From Prorocentrum cordatum (lineage: Eukaryota; Sar; Dinophyceae; Prorocentrales; Prorocentraceae): a DNA stretch of 64,000 nucleotides. The notes under the pieces are model-generated. The model was not told the origin of the DNA and made no database searches. It was given only the letters and a program-made list of their open reading frames with translations. The stretch covers positions 863,190 to 927,189 of the forward strand of contig CAUYUJ010017837.1 in assembly GCA_963575745.1 (NCBI GenBank). Direction: 5' to 3'. Shown here in pieces: positions 18,969 through 30,303 of the stretch; the first letter of the stretch is position 1; every line of letters begins with the position of its first letter. The translations under genes were made by a program, and so were the position numbers.

Positions 18969-19107
18969 CACGTGAGGGGTCCGGGGCTCGGCTTCCCCCG
19001 CGCGCCCCCGGATCTCCGACGGTGTGCTCTTCCAGTCCCGGCGTGTGGCCTCGCATATGCTGCCCCCGGGGGCCGGCTCTCGGGCCCAGGGGCCAAGAGG
19101 AGTGGGC

Positions 19108-19297
19108 TCGAGGAGGCGGAGGAGGAGGAGGGGGAGGAGGAGGAGGAGGAGGAGGAGGAGGAGGAGGAGGAGGAGGAGGAGGAGGAGGAGGAGGAGGAGG
19201 AGGAGGAGAGGAGAGGAGAGGAGAGGAGGAGAGAGAGGAGAGGAGAGGAGAGGAGAGGAGAGGAGAGGAGAGGAGAGGAGAGGAGAGGAGAGGAGAG
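19108..19297. repeat. (GGA)n followed by (AGGAG)n
   Basis: A GGA tract to about 19206 passes into a pure AGGAG pentanucleotide run to 19297. A partial terminal-hairpin repeat (AAAGCTGGCCCTGGGAAAGG) lies at about 19637. Confidence 0.95.
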
Positions 19298-19689
19298 TGT
19301 CTGGACCTCGTGGGGCCGCGCAGTGCAAAAACCACCTCGTCGGATGTCTGGGGCGGCGGCTCGGACCTCGAGCGTCCGGGCGCCGTCGGGAGAGTTTCTG
19401 CAGGCTGTGGGCAGTCGTCTGGCGTTTTCGGGCCCCCCCCGGGCTGCTTGTCCAGTCGCATCCTGCACCTTGCTGAGGGCCATTCTGGGAGGGCCGGAGG
19501 GGTCCCAACAGGCTGCCTGCTGCCCGATGGATGGCTCGACAATCTTGGGCCCGCATCTCCAAAACATGTTTACGAGAGCAGCGCGGAGATTCGTCGCCGC
19601 GCTCGGCGCCCCTGGCGGCCCTCGCCAAGTTGAAAAGCTGGCCCTGGGAAAGGGGCCGGGACTTCTGGGCGCCCCGTGTTAGAAAAACA

Positions 19690-20132
19690 AGGACGACGAC
19701 GACGACGAAGACGACGACGACGAAGACGACGACGACGACGACGACGACAGCGGCGGCGACGGCGGGAATGACGACGCTCGAGGACTACGACGACGATGCT
19801 CGAGGACGACGGCGGCGAAAGGCGAGGATGACGTTGGTGGCGGCGACGACGAGGGCGGCGACGACGCCAACGCCCGAGGGCTACGCGACGCGGCGAGGGC
19901 CCAGCGGCGCCTGGTGCTCAGCCTTGCTGCCCTTGGCGCCCATTGGCCGACCGGCCGCGCGGCTCCCCCGCGCGCGGAGCAGGGCAACGAGATCTGTGCA
20001 GATCCACTGCCCCTGGCTGAGGGCCTACGGACAGCCTTTCGGGAGTGGGGGCATGGGGGAGGAGGAGGAGGAGGAGGAGGAGGAGGAGGAGGAGGAGGAG
20101 GAGGAGGAGGAGGAGGAGGAGGAAGGGAAGAG
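19690..20132. repeat. (GAC)n and (GGA)n tracts
   Basis: GAC triplets at 19690-19750 and GGA triplets at 20055-20132. At 19987-20020 lies a fragment homologous to one arm of the 3331-3503 hairpin. Confidence 0.85.
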
Positions 20133-20139
20133 CATGGGG

Positions 20140-20998
20140 AGCAAAAACAAAACCAATGACACGCCGCCGTTGGGAGCCCATCAGCGTGCTCCTGTCGAGG
20201 AAACGCCCGGCCTTCGGGCAAAAAAACGAAGGAGTATCACGCAAAGCACGAAGCGGCGGCGCACGGAGGGCCACACCAAAGAAGACGCCCCGCTCGCCCG
20301 CGGACAGCTTTCCTCGCCCTCGTCCACGTCGCAGTCCACTTGCTCCCCCCCTCCCTCATCTCACGTGCCTCGCGATACTCGAAAGCTCCAACGGCGGCGC
20401 CCAAATGGCGGCCCCGCTGCATTTCAGCACGCCCTCCGCGCGCTTCGTGGCCCCACAAGGAGATTCACCGAGCGCGAAGCTCACAACGACGGTACTCACA
20501 ACTGCATATGTATGGGCCCTTCGCCAGGCGAATTAACGTGTTATTAGTTTGTGAATTGTAAATGTTTTTTCTTTATACTTCCCTGCCTTTTCAGCTTGAG
20601 GCACCGTTCCCCGGCACCTCAAGTCGCACCTCAAGTCGCGTCAGGCGCCAAGCGTTTCGTCAAGGCCCAATGGCGAAGTTCGAACGTGCTACGGCCTCCT
20701 GCCGAGGAACATGGAATTATTAGCAAAGCGGGCTCCCGAACTCCGAGAATCCTAATCCCACCAGCCCTCTGGGCGCAAGTGGTTTAGGGCCTTTCCTCTT
20801 CCATCCATCCCTCTTCCCCTTCGGGGAGGGGTTACCCCCCCCACCACCCCCTCCCCTGAACCTGGACGGCGCGTTCCGCGAGCGGTCGGAGCGTTTAAAA
20901 CGGCCCCGGCGAGGAAACCCAAAACATTTGTTTTACTAAAGTTTACACCCCATTTTGGCCTCCTGGGGGGGGAAAGCTAATTAGGGCCGCCCCTTCTT
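20140..20998. other. no gene seen
   Basis: Mixed composition with an AT-richer patch at 20535-20600. Open frames are short and unrecognisable. Confidence 0.5.
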
Positions 20999-21325
20999 TG
21001 ATCGATCCGTCTGGGTCGTCTGGGCCGTCTGGGCCGTCTGGGCCGTCTGGGCCGTCTGGGCCGTCTGAGCCGTCTGGGCCGTCTGGGCCGCCTGGGCCGC
21101 CTGGGCCGTCGGGGCCGTCTGGGCCGTCTGGGCCGTCTGGGCCGTCTGGGCCGTCTGGGCCGTCTGGGCCTTCTGGGCCGTCTGGGCCGTCTGGGCCGTC
21201 TGGGCCGTCTGGGCCGTCTGGGCCGTCTGGGCCGTCTGGGCCGTCTGGGCCGTCTGGGCCGTCTGGGCCGTCTGGGCCGTCTGGGCCGTTTGGGCCGTCT
21301 GGGCCGTCTAGGCTGTCTGGGCCGA
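20999..21325. repeat. 9-bp GGGCCGTCT array, about 36 copies
   Basis: Nearly perfect GGGCCGTCT repeats. Being a multiple of three, the array is open in several frames (collagen-like Gly-Pro-Ser on plus, Gly-Pro-Asp on minus). The flanking open sequence is short and shows no start context, signal peptide or domain, so I treat it as a minisatellite. Confidence 0.9.
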
Positions 21326-22223
21326 CGTCGTCGTCGTCGCCCCGCCCCCAACCCACGGAGACCCGCCACGCGACCCGCCTGGAGGCCGCGCCGCCCCCTC
21401 ACTCTTATCATATCCGCAACTGCCGTCAACGGCAGCAAACACATACACCACGGGGCGAGACTCGCGGGGCGAGTCGCGAGTGGGTCGCAGGCGGGTCGCG
21501 CGGGACGCACTGCGGGCGAGAAAACGCCTGTATGATATTATAAGATAGCCCGCGCGAGGAAAAGTTAGAAACACTTAACTTGAGTTAGCTTAAGGCGAGG
21601 CGCTATTGAGCGTTAGTCAACCTAAATGTACGTCAGACTTACGAAACGACTTATGAACGGTTACAATTGACTTAAGAAAGGCTGAACAGCTAAATGATCC
21701 TAAGAAATCATATCTCGACATATAACCGACCTAAGCCTAAGCGAGAGCAAAGCAGGTGTCAGCCGCCAGGGCAAATTGTTTGCAGAGCGGCGAGCGGCCC
21801 CCCGTTGCCTGGGGGGCGCTGGATGCCAAGCGCCGCCCAGGAAGACGCCGCGCAGGGCAGCGCTAGGCCGCGAACGGCGCCGCGGGGGCCCTAGCGCTGG
21901 AGGCCCGCAGGGGAGAGGGCCAGCCCCCGGGTTCGCCCGAGGCGCGAAAGGGGGGGGCGGCTGTCATCCACGGGGAGGGAGGCCGCCAAGTGAGGACCCA
22001 GAGGGAACTCTTGAATGCCCGGAACGAACCAACAACCCCAGCTGGGCGCACCCAAGACGGCATGAGGCGCACGGCAGAGGTGGCGCGCTGGAGATGCCAA
22101 CCAGGCACGCCTGCGCGGCGGGGGTTGGCGCTACCATGGGAGACGCTGATGCAACGCGCGTGGCGCCACTGGCCTGGGGCGCAGGCGCGGCGCGCCCGCG
22201 TCCGCGAGGACCTGGGCAAGATA
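21326..22223. other. no gene seen; AT-richer patch
   Basis: The 21540-21760 patch is unusually AT-rich, with repeated CTTAA/TTAAG words. The remainder is GC-rich. Confidence 0.4.
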
Positions 22224-22631
22224 TTAGGAATGCACCCTGGGCTGGCGCGAGCTCGTCGCCCAGCTGGTGCCATTCCCTTCTCGGAACCCCTTGCCTTCGG
22301 CATTGCCTGGGGCGCCCTTGCCCTGGGTCCTGTCTGCGAACCGACTACGGGCCGCAGGCCAATCGACGCCCGGGCGACGCGCGTCGATCTTCATGGCATG
22401 GCAGTCGCGGCGGTGCCACTCTTTGAGGAAACGCGGGCGTGATTCGGGCTTATGCCTAGTAGGGTCGGCACAAACGTGGCCGGTCTTGGCGGGGCGCTTG
22501 GTCGTCCACTGGTGCCATGTCCCGTTGAGGTACTCCCCGAGCTCTTTCTGGAATCGCTTCGCGGTCTCGGCCGGGGTCTCGCCCCAGGGGGGGCGAGATG
22601 GGCCCGCTCCAGATGAGTTATGTAGGTGCAA
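22224..22631 (-). CDS. hypothetical coding-like ORF
   Basis: A 135-residue frame whose first 80 residues (for example ETAKRFQKELGEYLNGTWHQ and KEWHRRDCHAMKIDAR) have a Lys/Trp/His/Glu content unlike the shadow frames around it. No domain is recognised. It lies upstream, in the minus direction, of no other detectable gene. It may be a retroelement fragment or chance. Confidence 0.25.
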   Translation of the reverse strand: MHLHNSSGAGPSRPPWGETPAETAKRFQKELGEYLNGTWHQWTTKRPAKTGHVCADPTRHKPESRPRFLKEWHRRDCHAMKIDARRPGVDWPAARSRFADRTQGKGAPGNAEGKGFREGNGTSWATSSRQPRVHS

Positions 22632-23006
22632 ATTAAGGCCAGTGAGTGGGTCAGTCAGGTTCTGTGAGAGGTCTGCTTGCGCCCGCTCGCAGGGGGGCCG
22701 CGGGCCGGACCGAGGCGTCGGGGGGTCATCGGGGGCGGAGGGCGCGCGGGCGTGCGCTGTCAGACTCCAGCGGTCGCCAATCGCCCAACTGGCCCAGACT
22801 GGCCGTCCTGGCCAGTAGTGGCCCGGTCCACCGTCTCCGCTCCAGTCGTGGCCTCCGCCGCTTCCACTACTCTCGAGGGTGGCATCTGCCCGAGGTCCGC
22901 CAGGTTCCAGCGGGGGTGGAATCCAAGCTCGGGGTCTGCGAGTCGCATGAATGACGGGCCTCCGTCCTATGGGACCTCCATAAGTATCCTTCGCGGAGAC
23001 GTGGCA

Positions 23007-23160
<154 letters not shown>

Positions 23161-23608
23161 CCTTCCTTCGACCGCTTCGGGCGGTCCCACGCCCGCGGGC
23201 CGAGCTCCCCCCCCGCCGGGCCATCCGGTCAAGGGCCTACACTCACGCCTGCGGTTTATACTACACCGCCTGCGTGCGGAAGCCTCCCCATGATGGCCGG
23301 GGGCCGGGGCGCGGGCTGCCCGGCTCGCGGGCGGCCTGGCGCCGGGACGCCCCGGGGGGGGCGGTCACCCACGACGGCCCTTGGGGAGACGCCGTCGGGG
23401 CAACCTTGGCTGCCGTGGCCGGCGGCCCGCCAAGGCGACGCCGCCGGTTCCAGCCTCGTGTTGTTCTCTGATGGAACATCGCGCAGCCCTGCCGGGCGGG
23501 CGGGGGGGGCGCCGGCGGCGGCCGAGGTGGCCGAGGCGCCCCGGGTGGCCTGCTGGGGCAGCTCCACGGCCACGTCGCACGCGCCTGCGCCCAGGCCTCC
23601 CTTCGCGG

Positions 23609-25010
23609 TCATGGCTGCCAGGGCCGGCCCCGCTGCTCAGGTGGGCCAACGCCCTCCACGACGGCGCCCAGCCCCCGCGCCTCGCGCGCAGCCTCCGCCG
23701 CCGCCGCCGGGCCCGCCCCGCCGAGGAGCCAGCTGGCCAGCGCGGCCGGCGACGTTGGCCCCCCTCTGGCAGCTGCCGCTCTGCGCCAGGCCGCCGCGCC
23801 CAGGCAGTGCATCACGAGGTGCGCGGTCGACTCCAGGTTGGCGCCGCGCAGGCGGCGCGCTGGGATCTGGCCCGCGCTGTCTGCCCGGAGCGCCCCCTGG
23901 ATCGCCGGCGGGGCCCTGGCGCGGACGCCAGCGGGGGGGCAGCCTGCAGCAAGGAGGTCTGGGAGCCCCCACCGCCAGCGGGTGGTGCGCTCCAGGCTGG
24001 CCCGCTGGTCCTGCCACCATCTCTGCTCGCTGGCGGTGATCGCTCGTCGGGCATGGGCCCGCTGGAGGAGGGCCCGCCGCTTCCGCTGGGCCGCGCGCGG
24101 GGCCGGTGCTGCTGCGCGCGGCCGCCAAATCCCCAACTCCTGGGTCATCGCTTCCATGGCGGCGGTCCACGTCCCAGGGGCATGCGCCGCCACCTCCATG
24201 ACCGTCGCGGCGCACGAGTACCTGCGGTCTGCAATCACCCGGGCCCATAGCATTATAGCCCTCTCTGCGCACACAGCGGAGAGCCGCCTCCAGCCCAGCC
24301 GTTGCAGGAGCATGGCCCGAGGGACGGGCCCTGTGATGCCCAGCACCCGTTTGCCCCACTTGTCCTGAACGTGGTTGAGGGCCCGGGCGAACTCCCCCAG
24401 GCGCGCGCACAGCTCCACTCCGGCCAGCGCCGAGGGCGCGGCGCACGCCAGCAGCGCAGCCACCTGGTCGGCGATGGGGGAGTCCGCCGCGCTCATAGCC
24501 GCAAGGTGTCTGCTGCCCAGCTGGTCCGCCGCCTCCGCGCAGGCGAGCAGGCGGGCGCGCCCTGGGGCGCCTGCGTCCCTCGTGATCCCCAGGCAGCGGG
24601 AGGCATTGACAAAGTGGATGTCCCCGCGCGGGCGGGTGTCCCGCAATCCCTGAGCGAGGGCGGCCGTCTTGGTGGGCCCATGCCGCAGCCGCCCGCGGTG
24701 TCGGCGGGAGGCGGCCTCCAATGTCTCGGCAATGACGCCGCACTGCCCTCGGGGCGAGGCCTTCGCGCGCATGTCATCCACGAACGCGCGTGGGCCAACT
24801 CGAACTGCGGCCGTGCTGTCCAGCAGGGCGGCCCTGACCGCGTCCGTCGAGGCCCCTCCCATGATGATGTCCCAACTGGCTCCGCCGTCTCTGAGCACCT
24901 GCCACTTAGCCACCTCGGCCAGGTCAAGGACTGGGGCGCCCACTCCGTCAGTTGCCGCCAGGTAGGCGCGGAGTGCGTCGGGGTGGGGGCCCAGCCCGAC
25001 CCCGGGGCCG
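23609..25010 (-). pseudogene. LINE reverse transcriptase, C-terminal half
   Basis: The minus-strand frame, open from about 25010 to 23609, contains GPRAFVDDMRAK, the RT catalytic xxDD box, about 54 residues after 24943. It is followed by a Thr-Lys-Thr segment and a VNASRCLGIT box like motif E. HVQDKWGKRVLGITG and RAMLLQRLGWRRLSAVCAER resemble the thumb region of LINE RTs. NLESTAHLVMHC near the end resembles the usual C-terminal E-x-x-x-H-x-x-x-H/C zinc signature. The fingers and first catalytic boxes are missing: the frame is cut by a 440-bp (CT)n tract at 25020. No endonuclease is found nearby. Confidence 0.7.
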
Positions 25011-25017
25011 GCATGTG

Positions 25018-25461
<444 letters not shown>

Positions 25462-25779
25462 CCCCCCTCGCGCGGCCCAGGGCGCCGGGGGCGGCGTCGC
25501 GAAGGTGTCGGATGATGGGGCCGCGGTTCTTTCGGATGCTCGCAGCAGCAGCGGCTCTGCGTCGCGCGTTCCCGCGCGGCACCCAAGGGCGCGCGCCGCC
25601 AGGCCGCGGCGGAATGGGCGAGGGGGCGGCTGGCGGGGGGGGGGGGGGGGCGCGCGGCCGAGTCGCCTGGGCCCCTGCGCCTCCGCGCGCGCGCGCGGCG
25701 GGGCTGCGACCATGGCCCTCTGCGCGACGGCTTGCAGGCGCTTGGGGGGGGGGGGGGGGGGGAGGCGCGGATGGTGGCG

Positions 25780-26530
25780 CTGCGCGGCGAGCGCGTGGTT
25801 GAGTCGCGTGGCGCGATGGAAGAGCGGCTGCAATTCTGGCCCTAGGAGGCGAGCGCGGTTCGGGTGCACCTGGGCGCGGCCATTCGCCTCGGAGCCCCTC
25901 CTCCATCGGAGGACGTCGGCCGCGACGGCATCGTTAGTAGACTGGGGGACAAGAACATGCAGGACGTCGCTGTCGTCTGCGCGCGGGCCGCCCCAGTGGA
26001 CGACCACCGCGGGCGGCAATGAGAAGCGGCACGGGCGCTCGTTTATGTCGTACTGGGCGGCCGCAAGCTGTGTCAGAGGGGGAGGGGCGCGCCTGTTCGG
26101 CAAGGCAGCCCCACTGGGGCGAGGTGGGAAATTCTCCCAGCAGCCCTTGTACTACAGTGTGCGCAGGCTATAGTCGTGAGCTCGATGGGGTCTGGCCCGC
26201 CAAGGGTGGGCACTCCTTCGGCGCTCGGCGCGAGCAAAGTGGCGGGTCCCCCAGCTGCGTTGGCCTCCCCGAGAACAGCGTCTATCTGGCTAGCCCTGGC
26301 GTCAACAAGGAGGATGACTGGGGGGCGCGCCAGGCTGTCGCGCTCGCACTCGTGGTGCTCTGTCACTAGGCCCCTGACCATTTCCCAGGCGCTCGGACCT
26401 GCGATGGCGAACGCGCAAGGGGCGTCGTCGGCCACGGTCTCCCCCTCCTGGGCCCTTGCCGAGATGATGAGGTCCGCAGCCGCCGCCCTGGCGGCGGTGA
26501 CTATGATTCCGGTGGGGAAGGTAGGGCGCC
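25780..26530 (-). pseudogene. unidentified coding-like region, two frames
   Basis: Frame 1 (about 26530-26073) includes ADLIISARAQEGETVADDAP, AIAGPSAWEMVRGLVTEHHE and PPVILLVDARASQIDAVLGE. Its reading appears to continue after a frameshift near 26095 in a second frame with AAAQYDINERPCRFSLPPAV, DSDVLHVLVPQSTNDAVAAD and RWRRGSEANGRAQVHPNRAR. Composition is protein-like. It lies between a RING ORF and a LINE RT on the same strand, so it may be part of the same decayed transcription unit. No family is recognised. Confidence 0.35.
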
Positions 26531-26591
26531 CTGGTCATTTGCAGTGGGAATTGGGAGGGCTTCGCGCGAGAAGGGAAGCCCAACTGTCCAT

Positions 26592-27686
26592 TCAGACGAC
26601 GGGGTGGCTCTGGATGCGCTCTCGCTTTGAGGGAGGATTAGGGGGAGTCGGGGAGCATGGAGCACGTCGGCTGGGGCTAGCCTGCTGTCTGCCTTGCTGG
26701 GTGTGTGTGCTGGGGGTCGCCGTGGGCCCTGCTGTGGGGGAAACGCCACCGTCTTCTCCGCTGTCCACCTGCATGGGGTCCCCTTGGGGTGTCGTCTCTG
26801 CCCTTTGTACCGCCATGTGGGCGTACAGGGCGCGCACATCTCTAGCGGTCATGTATGTCTCGGGCCGTCCAGTAGTGAGGAGCTGGGCGCGCATGCCCTC
26901 TAGCTGCGGCCCGACCGCCTGCATCGCGGCAACCATGTCGGTGTAGGTTGGACGTGGGGAGAATTGAAGGATTTCCCCGTCTCTGGCGGGGACAATGGCA
27001 GACTCCGCGCTTTCGGCGGCCGCTGTGGGAGCGGCACCGAAGGTGACCGCGAATGCGCCTCTGTCGTCCACGCGGCATTGTGGGCATCTGATGGGCATGG
27101 ATTGGCTCCCAGCACGGAACACCGCCGGTTGGTGAATTCTCCATTGCTCGATGCAGCCTCTGTGGAACAGGTGCCCGCAAGGCACGATGGCGTGCGCGGA
27201 CCCCTCTAGGGAGGAGTAGCAAATCACGCCTGTTCTGTCCTGTCCCGTCACATCCCACGCGGGGATGCTGATGTTGCCGCAAGGGGGGGGAGCGGAGTCG
27301 TTCTCATTACCGCCGTCGGGCAGGGGAGGGCCTGCATGTCGAAAGGCTCTCTCCAGGGCGCCCGCTACCGCCCTGGCGGTACTGCAGGCTTCCTGGGCGG
27401 TGGCCGTGGCGAGGAGGCCGAGGTGCCGCATAGTGGCCCTCAGCTGTTCCCTCCCGAACGCTTCATACTTTTTGGTTTGCGGTCTCGCGAAGCAGGTCGA
27501 AAGCCGTCCAAACACTAGCCGGGCCGCGACTAGGCAGCAAGAGGAGAGGCAAGCAAAGTGAGCGCGCGGGTAGCCACTCAAAGGAAGAAGAGCCAGAAAT
27601 AACACTCCCAACTCGGTGGCGTGGAGGCCCCGGTGGCGACCATCAAGTAGCGAACGGCTCATACGCGAAGCGTCTAGAATTGTCAT
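26592..27686 (-). CDS. RING-finger-like protein (first Cys missing)
   Basis: A 364-residue frame starting at an ATG (27686). Residues 153-204 match a RING-H2 finger: Gly153 in place of the first Cys, then Cys156, Cys170, His172, His175, Cys178, Cys201 and Cys204 (IVPCGHLFHRGCIEQW, then RCPQC). RING-H2 fingers bind two zinc ions and usually recruit E2 enzymes in ubiquitin ligases. Loss of the first ligand should weaken site 1. After the finger comes an Ala/Pro-rich tail with TYTDMVAAMQAVGPQLEGMR and TARDVRALYAHMAVQRAETT, possibly helical. There is no transmembrane segment. It sits just upstream of coding-like retroelement remnants on the same strand. It may be a host gene exon or an accessory ORF of a retroelement. 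Confidence 0.5.
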   Translation of the reverse strand: MTILDASRMSRSLLDGRHRGLHATELGVLFLALLPLSGYPRAHFACLSSCCLVAARLVFGRLSTCFARPQTKKYEAFGREQLRATMRHLGLLATATAQEACSTARAVAGALERAFRHAGPPLPDGGNENDSAPPPCGNISIPAWDVTGQDRTGVICYSSLEGSAHAIVPCGHLFHRGCIEQWRIHQPAVFRAGSQSMPIRCPQCRVDDRGAFAVTFGAAPTAAAESAESAIVPARDGEILQFSPRPTYTDMVAAMQAVGPQLEGMRAQLLTTGRPETYMTARDVRALYAHMAVQRAETTPQGDPMQVDSGEDGGVSPTAGPTATPSTHTQQGRQQASPSRRAPCSPTPPNPPSKRERIQSHPVV

Positions 27687-27689
27687 CCT

Positions 27690-28340
27690 TTTACTCCTCC
27701 TCCTCCTCCTCCTCCTCCTCCTCCTCCTCGACTCTCATCTTCGTATTCCTCCTCCGTCTCCTCCTCGCTCGCTCGCTCACCCGCATCGCTCCGTGGCCCT
27801 CTCGGGCAGTAGACAGGGAGCCTGATACCCTGTCCCACCGTGGAAAATGGCAACGCCAGAATCTCAAAGTCTGCGCGCCGCCAGATCGCTTCCCTCTCGC
27901 CCCGAGCGCGCGCCGACCGTTTCTCGGCAGGGCCCGCGGGCCTTTCAGCCGCAGGTGCTGACCACCAAGAAGCTGCGCGTCGCCGCGCCAAGACCCAACT
28001 TGCGGGCAGCGGCCGTTCCCGGCCGAGAATTGGCATCGCACTCCGTAAGGGGGGGCGGACGAGGGAGAGGAGGGGGAGCAGCGGGAGGGCGGCAGAGGGG
28101 AGGAGGTGAACAGGAGTGAACAGACGCAGAAGTTTATGGGGTGAGGAGGGAGGGGCAGGAAAAAAGGAGGAGCGGCAGCAGCAGCAGCAACAGCAAGGGG
28201 GGGATAATGAGGATGAGGAGGGGAGGAGGAGGAGGAGGAGGAGGAGGAGGAGGAGGAGGAGGAGGAGCCGGAGGAGGAGGAGGAACCATCATGCCACGAA
28301 GTTCCAGGTTCCAGGTTCCAGGTTCCAGGAGGAGGAAGAA
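27690..28340. repeat. CTC and GGA tracts plus (GTTCCAG)4
   Basis: CTC triplets at about 27690-27735, GGA triplets at about 28220-28290, and four GTTCCAG heptamers at about 28296-28328. Nothing else is recognisable. Confidence 0.85.
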
Positions 28341-29180
28341 AAATAATATTAATACCACAACGAATAATAACACACATAATATTCCTATCAATACACATAC
28401 GAATACCCATAATCATAACCATCGTCACATTAATACAACGAACAGTACGAATCGTACAACTATTAATAATAGTAATGCGAGTAAACACAATATGACGAGT
28501 CACGATAATCAGAAGAAGAAGAGGCAGAATGAGACAGGAAGGGCAGGAGAGAGGGTAGCAACAGAGCAAACCTGGCCTTGTTTCGACGGTGCAACACCAT
28601 CGTCTACCACATGCGGCCCGCACACCTCCCGTCTGCGCCGCGGCAGAAACGCGTAGACGTTCGAAATCCGGGCCCTTCTCCTCCTGCGAAGTGCACGGGG
28701 AAGAGGAAGAGGAGGAAAAGGAGGAGGAGGAAGTGAAGGAGGAGGAGGAAGCGAAGGGACAGGAGGTGGAAGAAGAGGAGGACGACGACCACGATGACGA
28801 CTGCGTGAAACACGCTGGGAATATCGTGAAAATGGCAAGTCGTGTTGGGCCACCTCTGCGAATTGCTGCTGTTGACGATCGTGCTGCCCACTGCTTTGCT
28901 ACTCCTCTTGGGCCTGGCAGCAATAGCGGCAACAGCACTGGAACGGGCCCTGCACCCCTTCCTCTAACAAACGGCGTCCCGCACCGCTTCGGGAAAACTT
29001 TCGGGGGGGGTCCAACTACCTCCGCACAACTTACGCAAATGCGGATCCCCCTTTCAACGTCTTGGGACGACCCTCGAAGGCGAGAGACGCCGCCAGTTTT
29101 CTAGCATAGCAGCCACAGGTCGTGCACGTGTACAGACTCATACGATCAACATGAAGGAGAGAGAGAGAGAGAGAAACAAA
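28341..29180. other. no gene seen; AT-rich patch
   Basis: 28341-28520 is a degenerate AAT/ACG-rich patch with low GC. The rest, including a purine tract at 28700-28760, lacks recognisable genes. Confidence 0.5.
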
Positions 29181-29191
29181 ACAAAAAAAAT

Positions 29192-29192
<1 letters not shown>

Positions 29193-29249
<57 letters not shown>
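29193..29249. repeat. poly(A), 57 bp
   Basis: A pure A tract preceded by (GA)n and AAACAAAACAAAAAAAATC. It might be the tail of a plus-strand retroposon, but no recognisable body or target duplication was found. Confidence 0.95.
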
Positions 29250-29251
<2 letters not shown>

Positions 29252-29802
29252 ACGGGTCGAGCATCTTCCCCCCGCCGTGACCCGCCCACCGCCCCCGCGA
29301 TCAACAGCACCTGCGGCTCCGATGGCTGCAACTTGCATCGAGGCGCAACGTGCGCAAGCAAACTCAGCAAGGGCATCGGGCAGCGCGGACTGCTCGCATG
29401 CCTAACAGCTCCATCTGGTTCCGGCGTGTTCCCGGTGGTGGGGCGAGGCCGCAATGGGCCTCGCTTGCTTGCTCGCTTGCTTGTATTTAAGCTCGGCCCC
29501 CAACGCGAGATGATCCACTTCCAGGTTATCTGCGCGTGAACGCACTGCGCGTTTCGGCGCCATACTTACGCAGGACGAAAGATTTTCCTCTTGAGGTGAA
29601 AATGGCCATGAGGAGTTCGCGACCAGACGAGCTGTTTGCAGCAACTGGAGGGGATGTATGTATGTATGTATTCATGTTGAATGGACCCCGCTCGCGCGGG
29701 GAGTTGATGGGAGTGCGCGAGACGACGCAGGGCCCATCGTGGAAAATTGATTACCGAACCCCCCTCCCCATAGAATCTTAACACGGGCGGTTTGCGGGAT
29801 CC

Positions 29803-29877
29803 GCGGATCCGATTTCTTCCGGCTCCCTGGTTTAATTTAATACTATAAATTTAAAGCAGGGTAGAAATCGGATCCGC
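29803..29877. repeat. GGATCC-bearing hairpin in a GGATCCG cluster
   Basis: Perfect 15-bp arms, GCGGATCCGATTTCT and AGAAATCGGATCCGC (29803-29817 and 29863-29877), enclose an inner stem CCCTG.TTTAA/TTAAA.CAGGG. The motif GGATCC recurs through about 29990. The surrounding sequence is otherwise AT-richer and unassigned. Confidence 0.85.
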
Positions 29878-30303
29878 CGTAAAAAAAAGACCGGACACGG
29901 ATCCAGCGAATCCGAAATCGGATCCGTACGGACGGAAATCGGATCCACCGAAACAAACACCAAAACCACATTTGGATCCGCGCGAGCTTCATGAGATCCG
30001 ACGGCGGTTATCTCAGACGGGTTCTGCTCAAGACTTCACACCGTCTTTCCAGGCCCAAGAGGAAAAAACTTTCGTCCTGGGGATGTATGTGCCGCGGCAC
30101 CGGTCAGAGAGACGCTGGTTTCAAGGTAGCACTTTCCTACGCTCCAGCAGCGGCGCGGCTCGCAAACTCGCCGGCGCGCGCGCTGCCTGGCACTGGACAG
30201 AACTGCTGCGCAGCCTCTGAATCTGTCAGCTGCTCCTCCCGGCGGCGACGCAAGCAGCGCGGCTCGATGCTCTCGCCAGCTGGATCGCGCAAAATGCGCT
30301 TGA

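Noticed and set aside
17569-19542. 657-residue minus-strand ORF
   Set aside because: It consists of GAC, GCC and AGGAG repeats joined by chance. No domain, and the plus-strand frames over the same DNA are equally open.
20943-21543. Collagen-like gene
   Set aside because: The Gly-Pro-X reading is forced by a 9-bp repeat and is open on both strands. No start, signal or flanking domain is visible.
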